From Candidatus Heimdallarchaeota archaeon (lineage in GTDB: Archaea; Asgardarchaeota; Heimdallarchaeia; Heimdallarchaeales; Kariarchaeaceae), in contig JAAFKL010000034.1 in the NCBI GenBank assembly GCA_021399405.1, positions 1-33,054 of the forward strand: 33,054 nucleotides of DNA, given 5' to 3'. The notes under the pieces were generated by a model, which ran no database searches, was not told where the DNA came from, and saw nothing but the letters and a program-made list of their open reading frames with translations. Within the stretch, counting starts at the first letter, position 1. The number at the start of each line of letters is the position of its first letter. A program made the translations under genes and the position numbers. Of the stretch, positions 1 to 8,856 are shown one piece after another.

Positions 1-24
1 ATATTCAAGGCCCCATTTAGGATT

Positions 25-3000
25 ATGAAAGCCTTGATGGGATTCTTGGGTCAGGCCTTGCAATCGTTTGTTAAGCGTTTCAACAAAATTGGATCCGCAA
101 GTGATGGTGCCATAACTAAGCAATCAGATATGGCAACAGAAATTTCCGAGTCAGCTAACAACAAGCCGAACAATGTTATTGGTTATGATCCTGTTGATGG
201 ACATCTTAAACAGATAGATACTGATTCGATCGAACTCAAGATTCGAGATATTGAGAGAAAGAGTGATAATGTTTTGGATGATATTCAGACTGGCAAGATC
301 TGTCCTATCTCCGGGGGTGCTATTGCAACTCAAGTTATTTCCGAGACTTCGTTTATTAATCTCAATTCAGAAGGCTGCCCTAATGACGTATTATTCAGAA
401 TATTTGGATATACTGAAGAATATGTACAAGAGGCCTTTGACAAGATGTCTCGTGAAGATCAGTTACTATACAAAGATATGTTCGATGCCTTAATGGATTC
501 TGATACAATTGATATTAGCGATATTACTAAATTGAAGGCCGCTTTACACAAACTGTCGCTGTTTTCATATATGGATCAAAATCCAAAGCTAACTAAGAAC
601 CAAATACTTGCCTACGAAGATGAATTTACATTGCCCTTTGATCAGGCAGCCGAGGTTAATGAAAAGGATGTTTTCACATGGTTAGAAAAGGATGAAAACG
701 GTCGGATTATTGAGGATACTTGGATGGCAAACGAAGTTCGTCCTTTCTTTGCTGAATCGAAATATGGAAATGACGGCATGAAGCCTCGTTTCAGAAATGG
801 ATTAGATCCAGATAAGGCTATTGCATTCCAAAAATATGTAGACAAGAAAAGAATTAAGATAGCACAGAATTATAATTCAAGATTGCTTGCTGATTTTAAA
901 TCTAAAGTGGCTGCTTCAACAGATAATAATGAAGCTCTTATCAAGAAGTATACATTCGTTGTGGATTATTTGAACACAAGGCTGGATACAATGAATACTA
1001 TCGATGTTGCGGCATTGCAGAAGGTGGACTATTGGCCAAAGGGTTTAGAATTTCCTGGTGCCCCCGCTGCTTTTCAACGAAAGGGCTCTCCTTTTGCAGA
1101 ATTAGCTGAGATGGAACAATTTCTACATGCGATTGAGTTGAATGAAAGGATTATAGCAGCCATGATTGCTGATACTGGGGTTCCTGCAGATCGCGCATTA
1201 AAGATCGCTTCGGACTTAAACAAGAATACGGTCCATAAATTAAATCATGTTAACGGATATGATTCTGTTACTGCATTTCGTACTCCTATTAAAGATCCTC
1301 AGAGGGGCTGGGTTTTGGAGGGCGAATTGTATTTATCTACCGCAGAGGCTAAATTTAAGGTGGGTACACATGGAAATCCTTTCTTCGATGAGTCTGCGTT
1401 CTTTGGAAGTTATTTATCTAAAGCTCAGAAAAGTAAGACTGATCACCTTACAATAGGGGTCATTGCTGAAAATTTGGGTATTAAAGATAAAGAAGAAATG
1501 GCAGCCATTATTAAACAATGGGATGATAGTAATCACCTTAAGGGGGTTGATACTTTAAATTTTGAAGCCAAGGAAACTTCGAGAGGGTTTGTTTACGGTA
1601 GTAGTATCGGCGATACTGCTGCTGGGGGTAGATCGGGAGTTCATAAGATTACTTGGGATCTGACACCATTAAGTCCTGATTATAATCCTAAATTGAGCGT
1701 ACTAAGTACTCAAATGATGGATGAAATTAGGATAAAGAACGGCCCACTCCCAAAGAAATTGCTTGACTTGAAAATACCTTACTACGATGAAAGTGGACAG
1801 GCCATATCAGATGGATCTAGTTATAGGATAGTTACTACCTTTGAGGAGTTGAGATCCTCTATAATAAACGGAGAGGCTATTGCGGGGGGTCCAAGTTCTG
1901 GTAGGAATTTATTGACTCCTCAAGATAGCTTTTACTGGGATACTCTTAGCAACAAGATGGTTTATGATACAAAGTATGATTATAGGAAACCATCATATGA
2001 TTTTGTAGATACCTCTCATTATGATCAACCTGGGGTAGAATTCAAAATGAAATCTGGAACATCTTATGACACATTGATTGTACGAAGTGAAAAGATACAA
2101 ACTGAATTTATCCCTACAGATCCTAACTTGCCGGATAATTCCGTTGGTATTTTTAGCGTACAGATTACGGAATTACAGGATGATACTTTCGCTTGGAAGT
2201 TGGATAGTATGAGTTTAAATGAGGCTGCAGAACAAGAGCAGCAATATTTACTTTCACAGATGAATAAATTGGATAACGCTAATTTGCAAGATGATTTCGC
2301 TATCCCGGCCTATATCTTGAATGATAATGGTGACATCATATCTCCTGAATATTTTATTAAGAGTCAGATTACTGCGATTTCTGAGACATCTTCGAGAGGT
2401 GGGCAGAAGACTGCAAGAGTTTATCAATTCCCATATCTATTAAAATCCCCAAGTACCGCCGATCCAAATGTGTTTGAATATTCCATTGCATATCAAAAGA
2501 TAGAATTCAAAGATATGGCAAATCTGGAAAAGGCATATCATTCTATGCTTAACATGGTTTATGATCGGAAAATTGGTAATTCTGAACAGTTCTTTACTGC
2601 AAAAATCGATACTGCACTGCCCCACTGGAATTCTCATTTGATTGACATAACTGGCACTTCGCACAACCCCTATACTATGAGATTTTCGGTCTATGGTGAT
2701 GGTGCTAAAGTTTCTAGTGGTAAGAAATATATAGGGTCCTATGTGGATGGACAGGGGGTAGTTCGTAACTATGATGAGGCTCTTGCGAATCCAACACGTG
2801 GGGCAGCATCAGTGGTCATATATAATCATTATTATGATTCTGCAATCGACATGGGATTTTCGCATGAGGCATCCGCAAAATTGGCTTCTATCTTTTCCAA
2901 TTCTGATTCTGGTTTCAAAGCATGGAGATATAAATATTCGATCCATCGGTCACCAGATGGTTTCAAGAGACCGGGTTTTATTGATGATACAAAGCCGCCT

Positions 3001-4728
3001 ACATTGAAAGAAGTAGAAATGTATATTAATGACCAACAATTCAATAGGGGCAAATTACTTAGAGGTAGATTTGAAGAACAATTGACTGTATGGGCCCAGC
3101 CTTTCAGTACTTTAATAACTCCGACGAACCTCAAATTGGGAAATTATAAGATCAAGGATCAAGTTTCTAATTGGGTTATAAAATTCATCAAAAATATTTC
3201 GCCTGGTACTCCCCCAATACTTAATTCGCATGTTGGCTTAGATAGTGTTACTTCATCCACTATTAAAGCAACTCGGAATATTGAGTTAGGCGATTTAGGG
3301 GATTTCTATGATGAATACAAGAGACCATTCCTCAATTTATATGATAGTTTAGATTCGTCAGATAGTTATTTGACCACAGTGGAACATATGTTGCGGGAAA
3401 TATATTATCATGATATTGAATACCAAATGGATGCAATAAGTGATGGTATAATTTCTCATTCAACTGACTCGGATTACGTTGATTACGACGTAGAATTTGA
3501 TGAATTGAGCAGTGACAAGACATATAACTTCCCTATTAGTTATACCTATAACGGGCAGCTTGTATCATTTAATTTACAATTGGCAAGTAATTTTACTTCG
3601 ATATGGACACTCAAAGACGGCGTTTATTCTGCAAGTCCGTTAATCGTTGAGGGACAATGGAACCCTGATATTTTTGTCGATCCAACTGAGACTGATGGTC
3701 TCCAATCACAGGTTAATAATGGAAAATTGCCCAGGCCAGATTTCACTGACATTAAAGATCCAATGAATTTCTTGAAACTTGTTTATGTTTATGATTCGAT
3801 ATTATGGCAATCAACTGTGACTCAATTTGCAGATTTATCATTTGGCACCTTTGAAACAGAGGCATCTCATCTAGATTCGCAATTGTTACCGGTTGTTATG
3901 TTCAAATATGAAGAAATTATCAGAGATCAATTGAGGAATGATCCAAGTTTGAAACTATATAACAAACCTTCGGGTAAAAACGAATCTCTCGTCGACTTTT
4001 TCGATGAAATATTTGAGGCCAATTTATTAGATAATTTTATGTCTGCCAATCCCCTAAATAACTTACAGGCAACACAAATACTTACTTCTAATATATTAAA
4101 AGATAAGACTATATCAAAATTTGAAAATGATCAGTATCAAAGGATGTTGGTATCTGATATTTTATTCTCTCGAGGAGTATTGGATACTACCATTGGTACA
4201 AGTTTATTCCATGAGAGTGGTTACAATATTGGATATGATAAATTGTTTGTTGATCTTGATATCGATAGCAATGATCTTGTTGTTATAGATAGTGTGTTAG
4301 ACTATATCAGAATTTCGCCTATGAATTTTCTGGATCGATATAAACTAACTAACACTATAAATTCATTTGATACAAACGCGCATCAAAATCGTATATTACA
4401 TAATATATTTGGGAGGAACTCAATCGATTTCGCTTATCCGGCAGTTGCTGCACGAAACGCGTTGGAGTTTGCTTCAGTTTACCAGGATTATTACGATGAT
4501 TTTGGTCTATCATCTCCCAATAAAGGAGTTTTCGGGGCTTTAGGAAATTCAATTGAGTTTAAATTTTCATTCGACTTTATTGACTTTGGTGTAAGAAATG
4601 ACTATGGTGAACTGCCCATGATAACTAAATTCATTCTGCAAATGCTGAGCAATCAACATTATTATTTCACTTCAGATGGTGAGTTATTAATTTCTAAGTC
4701 AATGGAATACATGGGAATTATCGCCTAA
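25..4728 (+). CDS. giant protein of unknown function, 5' end probably outside the window
   Basis: I do not recognise this family. The frame encodes 1567 residues from the ATG at 25, but it is open without a stop to base 1, so the true start may lie upstream. The bases just before the ATG show no clear Shine-Dalgarno site. The N-terminus starts with an amphipathic helix (residues 1-25) and not with a secretion signal. I see no obvious transmembrane segments; the chain is acidic, rich in Asp, Ser and Tyr, and looks like a mixed alpha/beta multi-domain protein. Only a handful of cysteines are present. Lysine is often encoded by AAG and leucine by TTG, which looks somewhat unlike the AAA-richer neighbours and might point to a mobile or viral origin. 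The next gene is on the other strand, so no operon helps. Coding status is secure from length; function is open. Confidence 0.85.
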   Translation: MKALMGFLGQALQSFVKRFNKIGSASDGAITKQSDMATEISESANNKPNNVIGYDPVDGHLKQIDTDSIELKIRDIERKSDNVLDDIQTGKICPISGGAIATQVISETSFINLNSEGCPNDVLFRIFGYTEEYVQEAFDKMSREDQLLYKDMFDALMDSDTIDISDITKLKAALHKLSLFSYMDQNPKLTKNQILAYEDEFTLPFDQAAEVNEKDVFTWLEKDENGRIIEDTWMANEVRPFFAESKYGNDGMKPRFRNGLDPDKAIAFQKYVDKKRIKIAQNYNSRLLADFKSKVAASTDNNEALIKKYTFVVDYLNTRLDTMNTIDVAALQKVDYWPKGLEFPGAPAAFQRKGSPFAELAEMEQFLHAIELNERIIAAMIADTGVPADRALKIASDLNKNTVHKLNHVNGYDSVTAFRTPIKDPQRGWVLEGELYLSTAEAKFKVGTHGNPFFDESAFFGSYLSKAQKSKTDHLTIGVIAENLGIKDKEEMAAIIKQWDDSNHLKGVDTLNFEAKETSRGFVYGSSIGDTAAGGRSGVHKITWDLTPLSPDYNPKLSVLSTQMMDEIRIKNGPLPKKLLDLKIPYYDESGQAISDGSSYRIVTTFEELRSSIINGEAIAGGPSSGRNLLTPQDSFYWDTLSNKMVYDTKYDYRKPSYDFVDTSHYDQPGVEFKMKSGTSYDTLIVRSEKIQTEFIPTDPNLPDNSVGIFSVQITELQDDTFAWKLDSMSLNEAAEQEQQYLLSQMNKLDNANLQDDFAIPAYILNDNGDIISPEYFIKSQITAISETSSRGGQKTARVYQFPYLLKSPSTADPNVFEYSIAYQKIEFKDMANLEKAYHSMLNMVYDRKIGNSEQFFTAKIDTALPHWNSHLIDITGTSHNPYTMRFSVYGDGAKVSSGKKYIGSYVDGQGVVRNYDEALANPTRGAASVVIYNHYYDSAIDMGFSHEASAKLASIFSNSDSGFKAWRYKYSIHRSPDGFKRPGFIDDTKPPTLKEVEMYINDQQFNRGKLLRGRFEEQLTVWAQPFSTLITPTNLKLGNYKIKDQVSNWVIKFIKNISPGTPPILNSHVGLDSVTSSTIKATRNIELGDLGDFYDEYKRPFLNLYDSLDSSDSYLTTVEHMLREIYYHDIEYQMDAISDGIISHSTDSDYVDYDVEFDELSSDKTYNFPISYTYNGQLVSFNLQLASNFTSIWTLKDGVYSASPLIVEGQWNPDIFVDPTETDGLQSQVNNGKLPRPDFTDIKDPMNFLKLVYVYDSILWQSTVTQFADLSFGTFETEASHLDSQLLPVVMFKYEEIIRDQLRNDPSLKLYNKPSGKNESLVDFFDEIFEANLLDNFMSANPLNNLQATQILTSNILKDKTISKFENDQYQRMLVSDILFSRGVLDTTIGTSLFHESGYNIGYDKLFVDLDIDSNDLVVIDSVLDYIRISPMNFLDRYKLTNTINSFDTNAHQNRILHNIFGRNSIDFAYPAVAARNALEFASVYQDYYDDFGLSSPNKGVFGALGNSIEFKFSFDFIDFGVRNDYGELPMITKFILQMLSNQHYYFTSDGELLISKSMEYMGIIA

Positions 4729-4837
4729 TCTGATCGAGACTAATGAAAAACTAGAGCCGCATAAGTTGTTTTGTTTATGTCTTAATTAAAGCATATCCTA
4801 GATAAGGAAATGAAAGTGAGGGCGTTTATCTCGATCA

Positions 4838-5434
4838 TTAGAATTGAATTTGATCTAAAAGGGATTTGGGTATTTCTATGTTTTCCATAAATTCCAAACG
4901 AAAATATTCTACGTTTGGCGTATATTTAAGGAGATCCTCACTAATACCTTCAGTAACCGATCTTGCATTGATATGAACACGTTTGATTTTTGCTAGATCG
5001 ATTATTTCTCCTAGCTCTTTAAACATTTCAGGTACTAATCTCTTAATTTTAAATTCATCCCATAAGTCTATTTCGAAATTTATGTAACTGACGATTTCTT
5101 CACTTTCATAATCTAAAATTTCACGTCTCGAAATCGTTTGAAACCTCCAGAAGAAGTAGTCTTTTGCTATTAGTTCTTCATATCCTATATTTTTATGTAG
5201 GATTTTGTTTATTTTATAATTGAATTCACTGGCTTCAAAGAAATTATATTCTGTTGTGATTTCTGTTTCTCGCTTTACTGAATCGAGACTCCGGATCCTT
5301 TTAAGGAATTCTTTAACACTTCTTATCTCTATTTTAATTTCCTCATGTGATAGTTGGGATAGATAATTAATTTCCTGCTCACTATATTCCCAAGGGAATT
5401 TGATAAAATTTAAATAATATGATAACGGCTTCAT
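4838..5434 (-). CDS. hypothetical protein, 198 aa
   Basis: I do not recognise this gene. It encodes a 198-residue soluble, charged and aromatic-rich protein with no signal peptide or membrane segment. Residues 1-60 look helical. The last 50 residues (from about I149) alternate short hydrophobic strands and helices, in a way that recalls one or two leucine-rich-repeat units, but there is no regular repeat register. It is convergent with the giant gene to the left and is followed on the right by a long AT-rich noncoding stretch that must contain its promoter. The start is the ATG at 5434. It could be a lineage-specific gene or a small accessory gene; nothing in the context assigns a role. Confidence 0.6.
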   Translation of the reverse strand: MKPLSYYLNFIKFPWEYSEQEINYLSQLSHEEIKIEIRSVKEFLKRIRSLDSVKRETEITTEYNFFEASEFNYKINKILHKNIGYEELIAKDYFFWRFQTISRREILDYESEEIVSYINFEIDLWDEFKIKRLVPEMFKELGEIIDLAKIKRVHINARSVTEGISEDLLKYTPNVEYFRLEFMENIEIPKSLLDQIQF

Positions 5435-5561
5435 TCAATAATAATTAGAAAAGATTGTATATATAGTTATATAAAATTAAATAGACGAACATCTAGTTGA
5501 TATAACAATCAAAATCAGAGAGCTTCCTATTGCCTTTTCATCTCGGTACATAGAATTCTTG

Positions 5562-5671
5562 GATAATCGAATGATTGATCTAGTGCGTTGGTAGATAAAT
5601 CGTAAGAATATCACACACTATCATGAATTATCATTCGATAAGTGCATATAAAATAATCAAATGATTGATTT
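5562..5671. repeat. pair of 20-base direct repeats plus one inverted partial copy
   Basis: Bases 5562-5581 and 5652-5671 match at 17 of 20 positions, sharing AATGATTGAT preceded by ATAATC. A third, inverted partial copy with ATCGAATGAT on the minus strand lies at about 5628-5640. They are 90 bases apart and lie 105-245 bases before the TATA box of the sulfide:quinone oxidoreductase gene. They could be regulator sites or simply AT-rich repetition. Confidence 0.4.
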
Positions 5672-5775
5672 TGACATGTTATTTTGTGCATAATTATATT
5701 TAATTCTCAATAAAATAAAGTATTGCACATAAAACGCATTACTTATTATGCAGACTATAGTGATCGATAATCCAG

Positions 5776-5829
5776 TTTATATATCATTTATACTGATTAA
5801 TTATTAGGAATCGATCGTCGATCATTCCT
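5776..5829 (+). promoter_or_regulatory. TATA box with inverted repeat at the expected start site (sqr promoter)
   Basis: A TATA box, TTTATATAT at 5776-5784, is followed at the expected initiation distance by an inverted repeat at 5806-5829. Its arms AGGAAT-c-GATC and GATC-ATTCCT are separated by GTC, giving a 10-bp stem with one bulged C. An inverted repeat placed over the start site is a typical position for a repressor operator, and in RNA it would form a 5' hairpin. The assignment is positional; no regulator is known. Confidence 0.5.
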
Positions 5830-5839
5830 CTTATTTAAG

Positions 5840-5992
5840 GTGGAATTAAATTTGCAGTACAGAATTAAACAAAGCAACACACATGGCATTTCATTGTTAG
5901 CAGAGGGCTTGCTCAATAAAATTGCTCAGTGGATTACGATTACAAGCGAACGATATGAATTGGGTGGGCAGCAGTCTCTGGTGATATTATGA
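5840..5992 (+). CDS. possible small ORF (50 aa) overlapping the sqr start
   Basis: From a GTG at 5840 a 50-codon frame runs to a TGA at 5990-5992, which overlaps the ATG of the next gene at 5989 (ATGA). That overlap is a usual sign of translational coupling. The peptide is moderately polar and contains LLAEGLLNKIAQW and ERYELGG, a sensible protein-like composition, but I do not recognise it. It would be the first frame on a transcript started from the TATA box at 5776. The start codon is weakly supported: AAGG lies immediately next to it, and there is no well-spaced Shine-Dalgarno site. It could be a real small gene, a remnant of a longer gene, or chance. Confidence 0.3.
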   Translation: MELNLQYRIKQSNTHGISLLAEGLLNKIAQWITITSERYELGGQQSLVIL

Positions 5993-7134
5993 AAACTCAA
6001 AAAATAGTGATAGTTGGAAGTGGAACTGGAGGGACAATCGTTTCCAATAGAATTCACAAGAAATTAAAAAAGGGCAAAGTTCCTTACGAAATCACCGTCA
6101 TTGATCCGACGTTTCAACATTTATACCAGCCAGGGTTTCTTTTCACTATGGTCGGCAAGGAAAAAGATGGGAATCTAATTCAAGATTCAAGAAAAATGAT
6201 GCCGAAAATTGTCAATTCAATAATGGATAAAGTAAAATTCATCAATACAGAAGAGAAATTTGTTGAAACTGTTGAATCTGGAAATTTCGGATATGATTAC
6301 CTCATCATTGCATCGGGATCAAGATTAGCTTTTGATAGCGTTGACTGGTGGAATGATAGCATCCATCATTTTTATAATCAGGAAGGTTCAACTAAATTAC
6401 GTGGAGCAATAGAAAGTTTTGAGGGTGGAAAAATCGTTGTCTCTATTGCTGACCTCCCATATAAGTGTCCTCCAGCACCTATTGAAGCAGCGATGTTATT
6501 AGATGATTACTTTAAAAAGAAAGGTATGAGGGATAAAGTAGAAATCTCATATACAAGCCCATTGGGTAGAGCTTTTTCTATTGAGACAACTAACACAAGG
6601 GTTGAACCCTATCTTGAGGAAAAAAATATTGCACTATATACAATGTTTAACACCGATGAAGTCGATACTGAAGAGAAAGTTATCTACAGCATGGAAGGTG
6701 AAGACCTAGACTATGATTTGCTGATTATGGTCCCTCCTCATAATGGACATAGGTTTATAATTGATTCCGGAATCGCTGAAGGGCAAGGATGGATAGATGT
6801 TGATAGGCACACACTCCAAGTGCTAAATCAAGACTCGATCTATGCTTTAGGAGATACAACTAATTTACCGATCTCAAAGGCAGGATCAACAGCACATCAT
6901 GAGGCACCAGTTATCGCCCAGAATATCTATGATGAGATCATGGGTAAAGAATTGTCTGGACATTACAATGGTGAGGTACAATGTTTCTTTTTGACATCTT
7001 TCGGAAGTTCGATGTTCATTAATTTTGACTACGATAATCCACCAAAACCAAGCCCAACCAGGCGAATTTGGTATTGGTTTAAGCTCGTGTTCAAACCCAT
7101 GTATTTCAGGCTTGTAACCCGTGGAAGGGTTTAG
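5989..7134 (+). CDS. sqr: sulfide:quinone oxidoreductase-like flavoprotein
   Basis: This 381-residue protein belongs to the FAD-dependent SQR/FCSD family, which oxidises sulfide and passes electrons to membrane quinone. The N-terminal dinucleotide-binding motif VIVGSGTGGT is at residues 7-16, and a second FAD contact, IYALGDTT, lies near residue 287. Cys160 (in YKCPPAPIEAA) and Cys332 (in VQCFF) fit the pair of cysteines that handle sulfur between sulfide and flavin; these are the only cysteines, so a third one found in some SQR types is absent. The C-terminus is basic and aromatic (RRIWYWFKLVFKP), as expected for peripheral membrane attachment. GGTGA, four bases before the ATG, is a good ribosome-binding site. 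A decayed partial copy of the same gene follows directly. An alternative is another role within the same flavoprotein family, such as persulfide oxidation. Confidence 0.88.
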   Translation: MKTQKIVIVGSGTGGTIVSNRIHKKLKKGKVPYEITVIDPTFQHLYQPGFLFTMVGKEKDGNLIQDSRKMMPKIVNSIMDKVKFINTEEKFVETVESGNFGYDYLIIASGSRLAFDSVDWWNDSIHHFYNQEGSTKLRGAIESFEGGKIVVSIADLPYKCPPAPIEAAMLLDDYFKKKGMRDKVEISYTSPLGRAFSIETTNTRVEPYLEEKNIALYTMFNTDEVDTEEKVIYSMEGEDLDYDLLIMVPPHNGHRFIIDSGIAEGQGWIDVDRHTLQVLNQDSIYALGDTTNLPISKAGSTAHHEAPVIAQNIYDEIMGKELSGHYNGEVQCFFLTSFGSSMFINFDYDNPPKPSPTRRIWYWFKLVFKPMYFRLVTRGRV

Positions 7135-7456
7135 TAAGATCGAAAAATTTCGATCAGAATTATGCTGATCTGTGTTCCACCACAATCGCCAAAGGGCAAA
7201 GATGAATTGATGTTGATAGAAACACTCTCCAAGTGCTAAATCAATACCCCATCTAGCCCCTAGGCGATACTTTAATTTTCAAATTTCAAATGATGAATCA
7301 CTTCTAATCATTAAATCTATAGACACTAAATCGTAATGATTGAGTTTGCATCAATCAATGAACTACAAAACCAAGTAATTTATAGTGGACCAATCACTCA
7401 ATCCATCATTCGAATTATAGAACTTTATTAAATCATATTCTAATCATACGTACTGA
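7135..7456. other. 322-base intergenic region with gene remnant
   Basis: The first half holds the decayed sqr fragment. The second half (7271-7456) is AT-rich, has short repeats of CAATCA and TCATT(C/G), and must contain the promoter of the following TPR gene. I see no further gene or RNA. Confidence 0.6.
7165..7270 (+). pseudogene. decayed partial copy of the sqr gene
   Basis: Bases 7184-7270 align without gaps to 6771-6857 of the intact gene, with 71 of 87 positions identical. Just before this, 7165-7183 aligns to 6721-6739, so about 31 bases are deleted and the frame is shifted. Read in the original frame, the copy has TGA and TAG stops while still showing IDVDRNTLQVLNQ. This is the remnant of a tandem or paralogous second copy, lying 30 bases after the intact gene ends. 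Weaker similarity may extend a little further on either side. Confidence 0.85.
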
Positions 7457-8827
7457 ATGGGATTAGAGGAGCCAGATTCTTCACATGGTATTGATTTTGA
7501 TAAATTGATCAGCCAAGGAGAATATGATGAAGTAATTGTTTTAGTAAATGAACAATCGAGACCTTCTGAGCGTGAACTCCTTTACAAAACTTTGGCATTA
7601 TCATATAAGGGCGAATACAGTAAAGGTACACCTCTATTAAAAGTATTAGCGAAATCAGATAATAAAATAATTAAGATCGAGGCAATTAGACAACAAAGCA
7701 ACTATGCATGGCTATCTGGGGAATTGCATGAGTCACATAAGTTGGCACAAGAAGCACTTCGCCTGATAACAACATTAGAAATCAATTCAGACGAAGAGCT
7801 CAGAGTTAAAGCAGATGTAATCCACACATCGGGGACGGTATTGTGGTATCTAAATGATTATAATCAGGCTGAACGCTTATTGACTCAAAGTCTTGATATT
7901 TATCGAGAGTTATCGAATGAAGTACGAATGGCTGCATCCATGGTGAATTTGGCCAATATCTATGAAAATCGAGGTAAACCAGATCAAGCTCTTTCTCATT
8001 TCAAAAGCAGTTTGGAAATCTTTGAACGATACGGAATGACAAATAATGCTGCGATTACCATAAGTAATTTGGGTGAATTCGAGTGGGATGCTGGAAACAT
8101 GTCCGCAGCCATAGCTCACTTAGAAACTAACCTCAGAATCGTAAAACCCCTTGGAAATCAGTTTAGAATTTCTGAATCTCTCAAGACTTTGGTTTATTAT
8201 CATGTATATTCAGGTGACCTAGATACTGCTAAAGATTATTACGATGAGCTTGTCGAAATTAATAAACTAACAGATATCAAGTCGATTGATACACTAACAA
8301 GATATGCCGAAGCCTTGGTGTTAAAATTTCATATGAGAACTAAATACAAGATCAAAGCCCAAGAGATTTTCGAGGAATTGCTAGAAGATCATGAATTAAT
8401 ATTTGATTTGAGATTTAGGATCACCCTTGAACTATGCGAGTTGCTCACTGCAGAGCTTGTCTCCTACGGTGAGGAGGATGTGTTAATCGAAATTGAAGGA
8501 TATGTTAATGGTCTTTATGAAATTGCTCAAGCAAATCAACAATTTCTATATTTGATTGATGTGTTACTGCTAAAATCGAAGCTTGCATTACTCGATAGTA
8601 ACTTTAAAGCAGCCCACAAATTGATAGTTCAAGCTGAACTTTTTGCAGCCGAAAAAGGTCTTATCTTATTACAATCTAAAGCTGAGAAGCACCAGGAGGA
8701 CTTGCAAAATGATTTTACCAAATGGGAAAATATGATTCGAGAGGGAAGTTCACTTAGTCAGAGGTTAAAACAATCACACATTCATGAATACTTGGAGGAA
8801 GTTTTATCCAAGCAGGTAAGTGCCTAA
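7457..8827 (+). CDS. tetratricopeptide (TPR) repeat protein
   Basis: This 456-residue cytoplasmic protein has several TPR units between about residues 80 and 300. Examples are the segment around YNQAERLLTQSLDIYREL, the next unit with NLANIYENRGKPDQALSHF, and a third with NLGEFEWDAGNMSAAIAHLE. TPRs form helical superhelices that bind other proteins, so it is probably a scaffold or sensor subunit. There is no signal peptide, no membrane segment and no attached enzyme or DNA-binding domain that I can see. The C-terminal third is helical and may be degenerate repeats. The gene stands alone and is convergent with the large propeller gene, whose end is only about 30 bases away. The ATG at 7457 has no clear Shine-Dalgarno site, so a leaderless transcript is possible. 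Confidence 0.8.
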   Translation: MGLEEPDSSHGIDFDKLISQGEYDEVIVLVNEQSRPSERELLYKTLALSYKGEYSKGTPLLKVLAKSDNKIIKIEAIRQQSNYAWLSGELHESHKLAQEALRLITTLEINSDEELRVKADVIHTSGTVLWYLNDYNQAERLLTQSLDIYRELSNEVRMAASMVNLANIYENRGKPDQALSHFKSSLEIFERYGMTNNAAITISNLGEFEWDAGNMSAAIAHLETNLRIVKPLGNQFRISESLKTLVYYHVYSGDLDTAKDYYDELVEINKLTDIKSIDTLTRYAEALVLKFHMRTKYKIKAQEIFEELLEDHELIFDLRFRITLELCELLTAELVSYGEEDVLIEIEGYVNGLYEIAQANQQFLYLIDVLLLKSKLALLDSNFKAAHKLIVQAELFAAEKGLILLQSKAEKHQEDLQNDFTKWENMIREGSSLSQRLKQSHIHEYLEEVLSKQVSA

Positions 8828-8856
8828 GTTACATTATCGATTGCAGACGAGAACGA

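Larger units (their letters stand above)
5435..5988. other. 554-base intergenic region before sulfide:quinone oxidoreductase
   Basis: This AT-rich stretch between divergent genes holds a repeated motif, a TATA box, an operator-like hairpin and a possible small reading frame, all listed separately. The motif ATAATC(G/A)AATGATTGAT occurs at 5562-5581 and 5652-5671 (17 of 20 identical), and ATCGAATGAT recurs inverted near 5628-5640. I see no tRNA or other RNA gene here. Confidence 0.6.

Noticed and set aside
2832..3134. 100-codon minus-strand frame inside the giant gene
   Set aside because: It is antisense to the giant reading frame, with no promoter or ribosome-binding site and no recognisable protein features.
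5500..5800. Repeats considered as a CRISPR array
   Set aside because: Only two imperfect copies plus one inverted partial copy, with no regular spacers and no cas genes in the window.
6886..7185. 99-codon minus-strand frame over the end of sqr
   Set aside because: It is antisense to the conserved C-terminus of the flavoprotein and has a biased Trp/Cys/His composition; judged a shadow.
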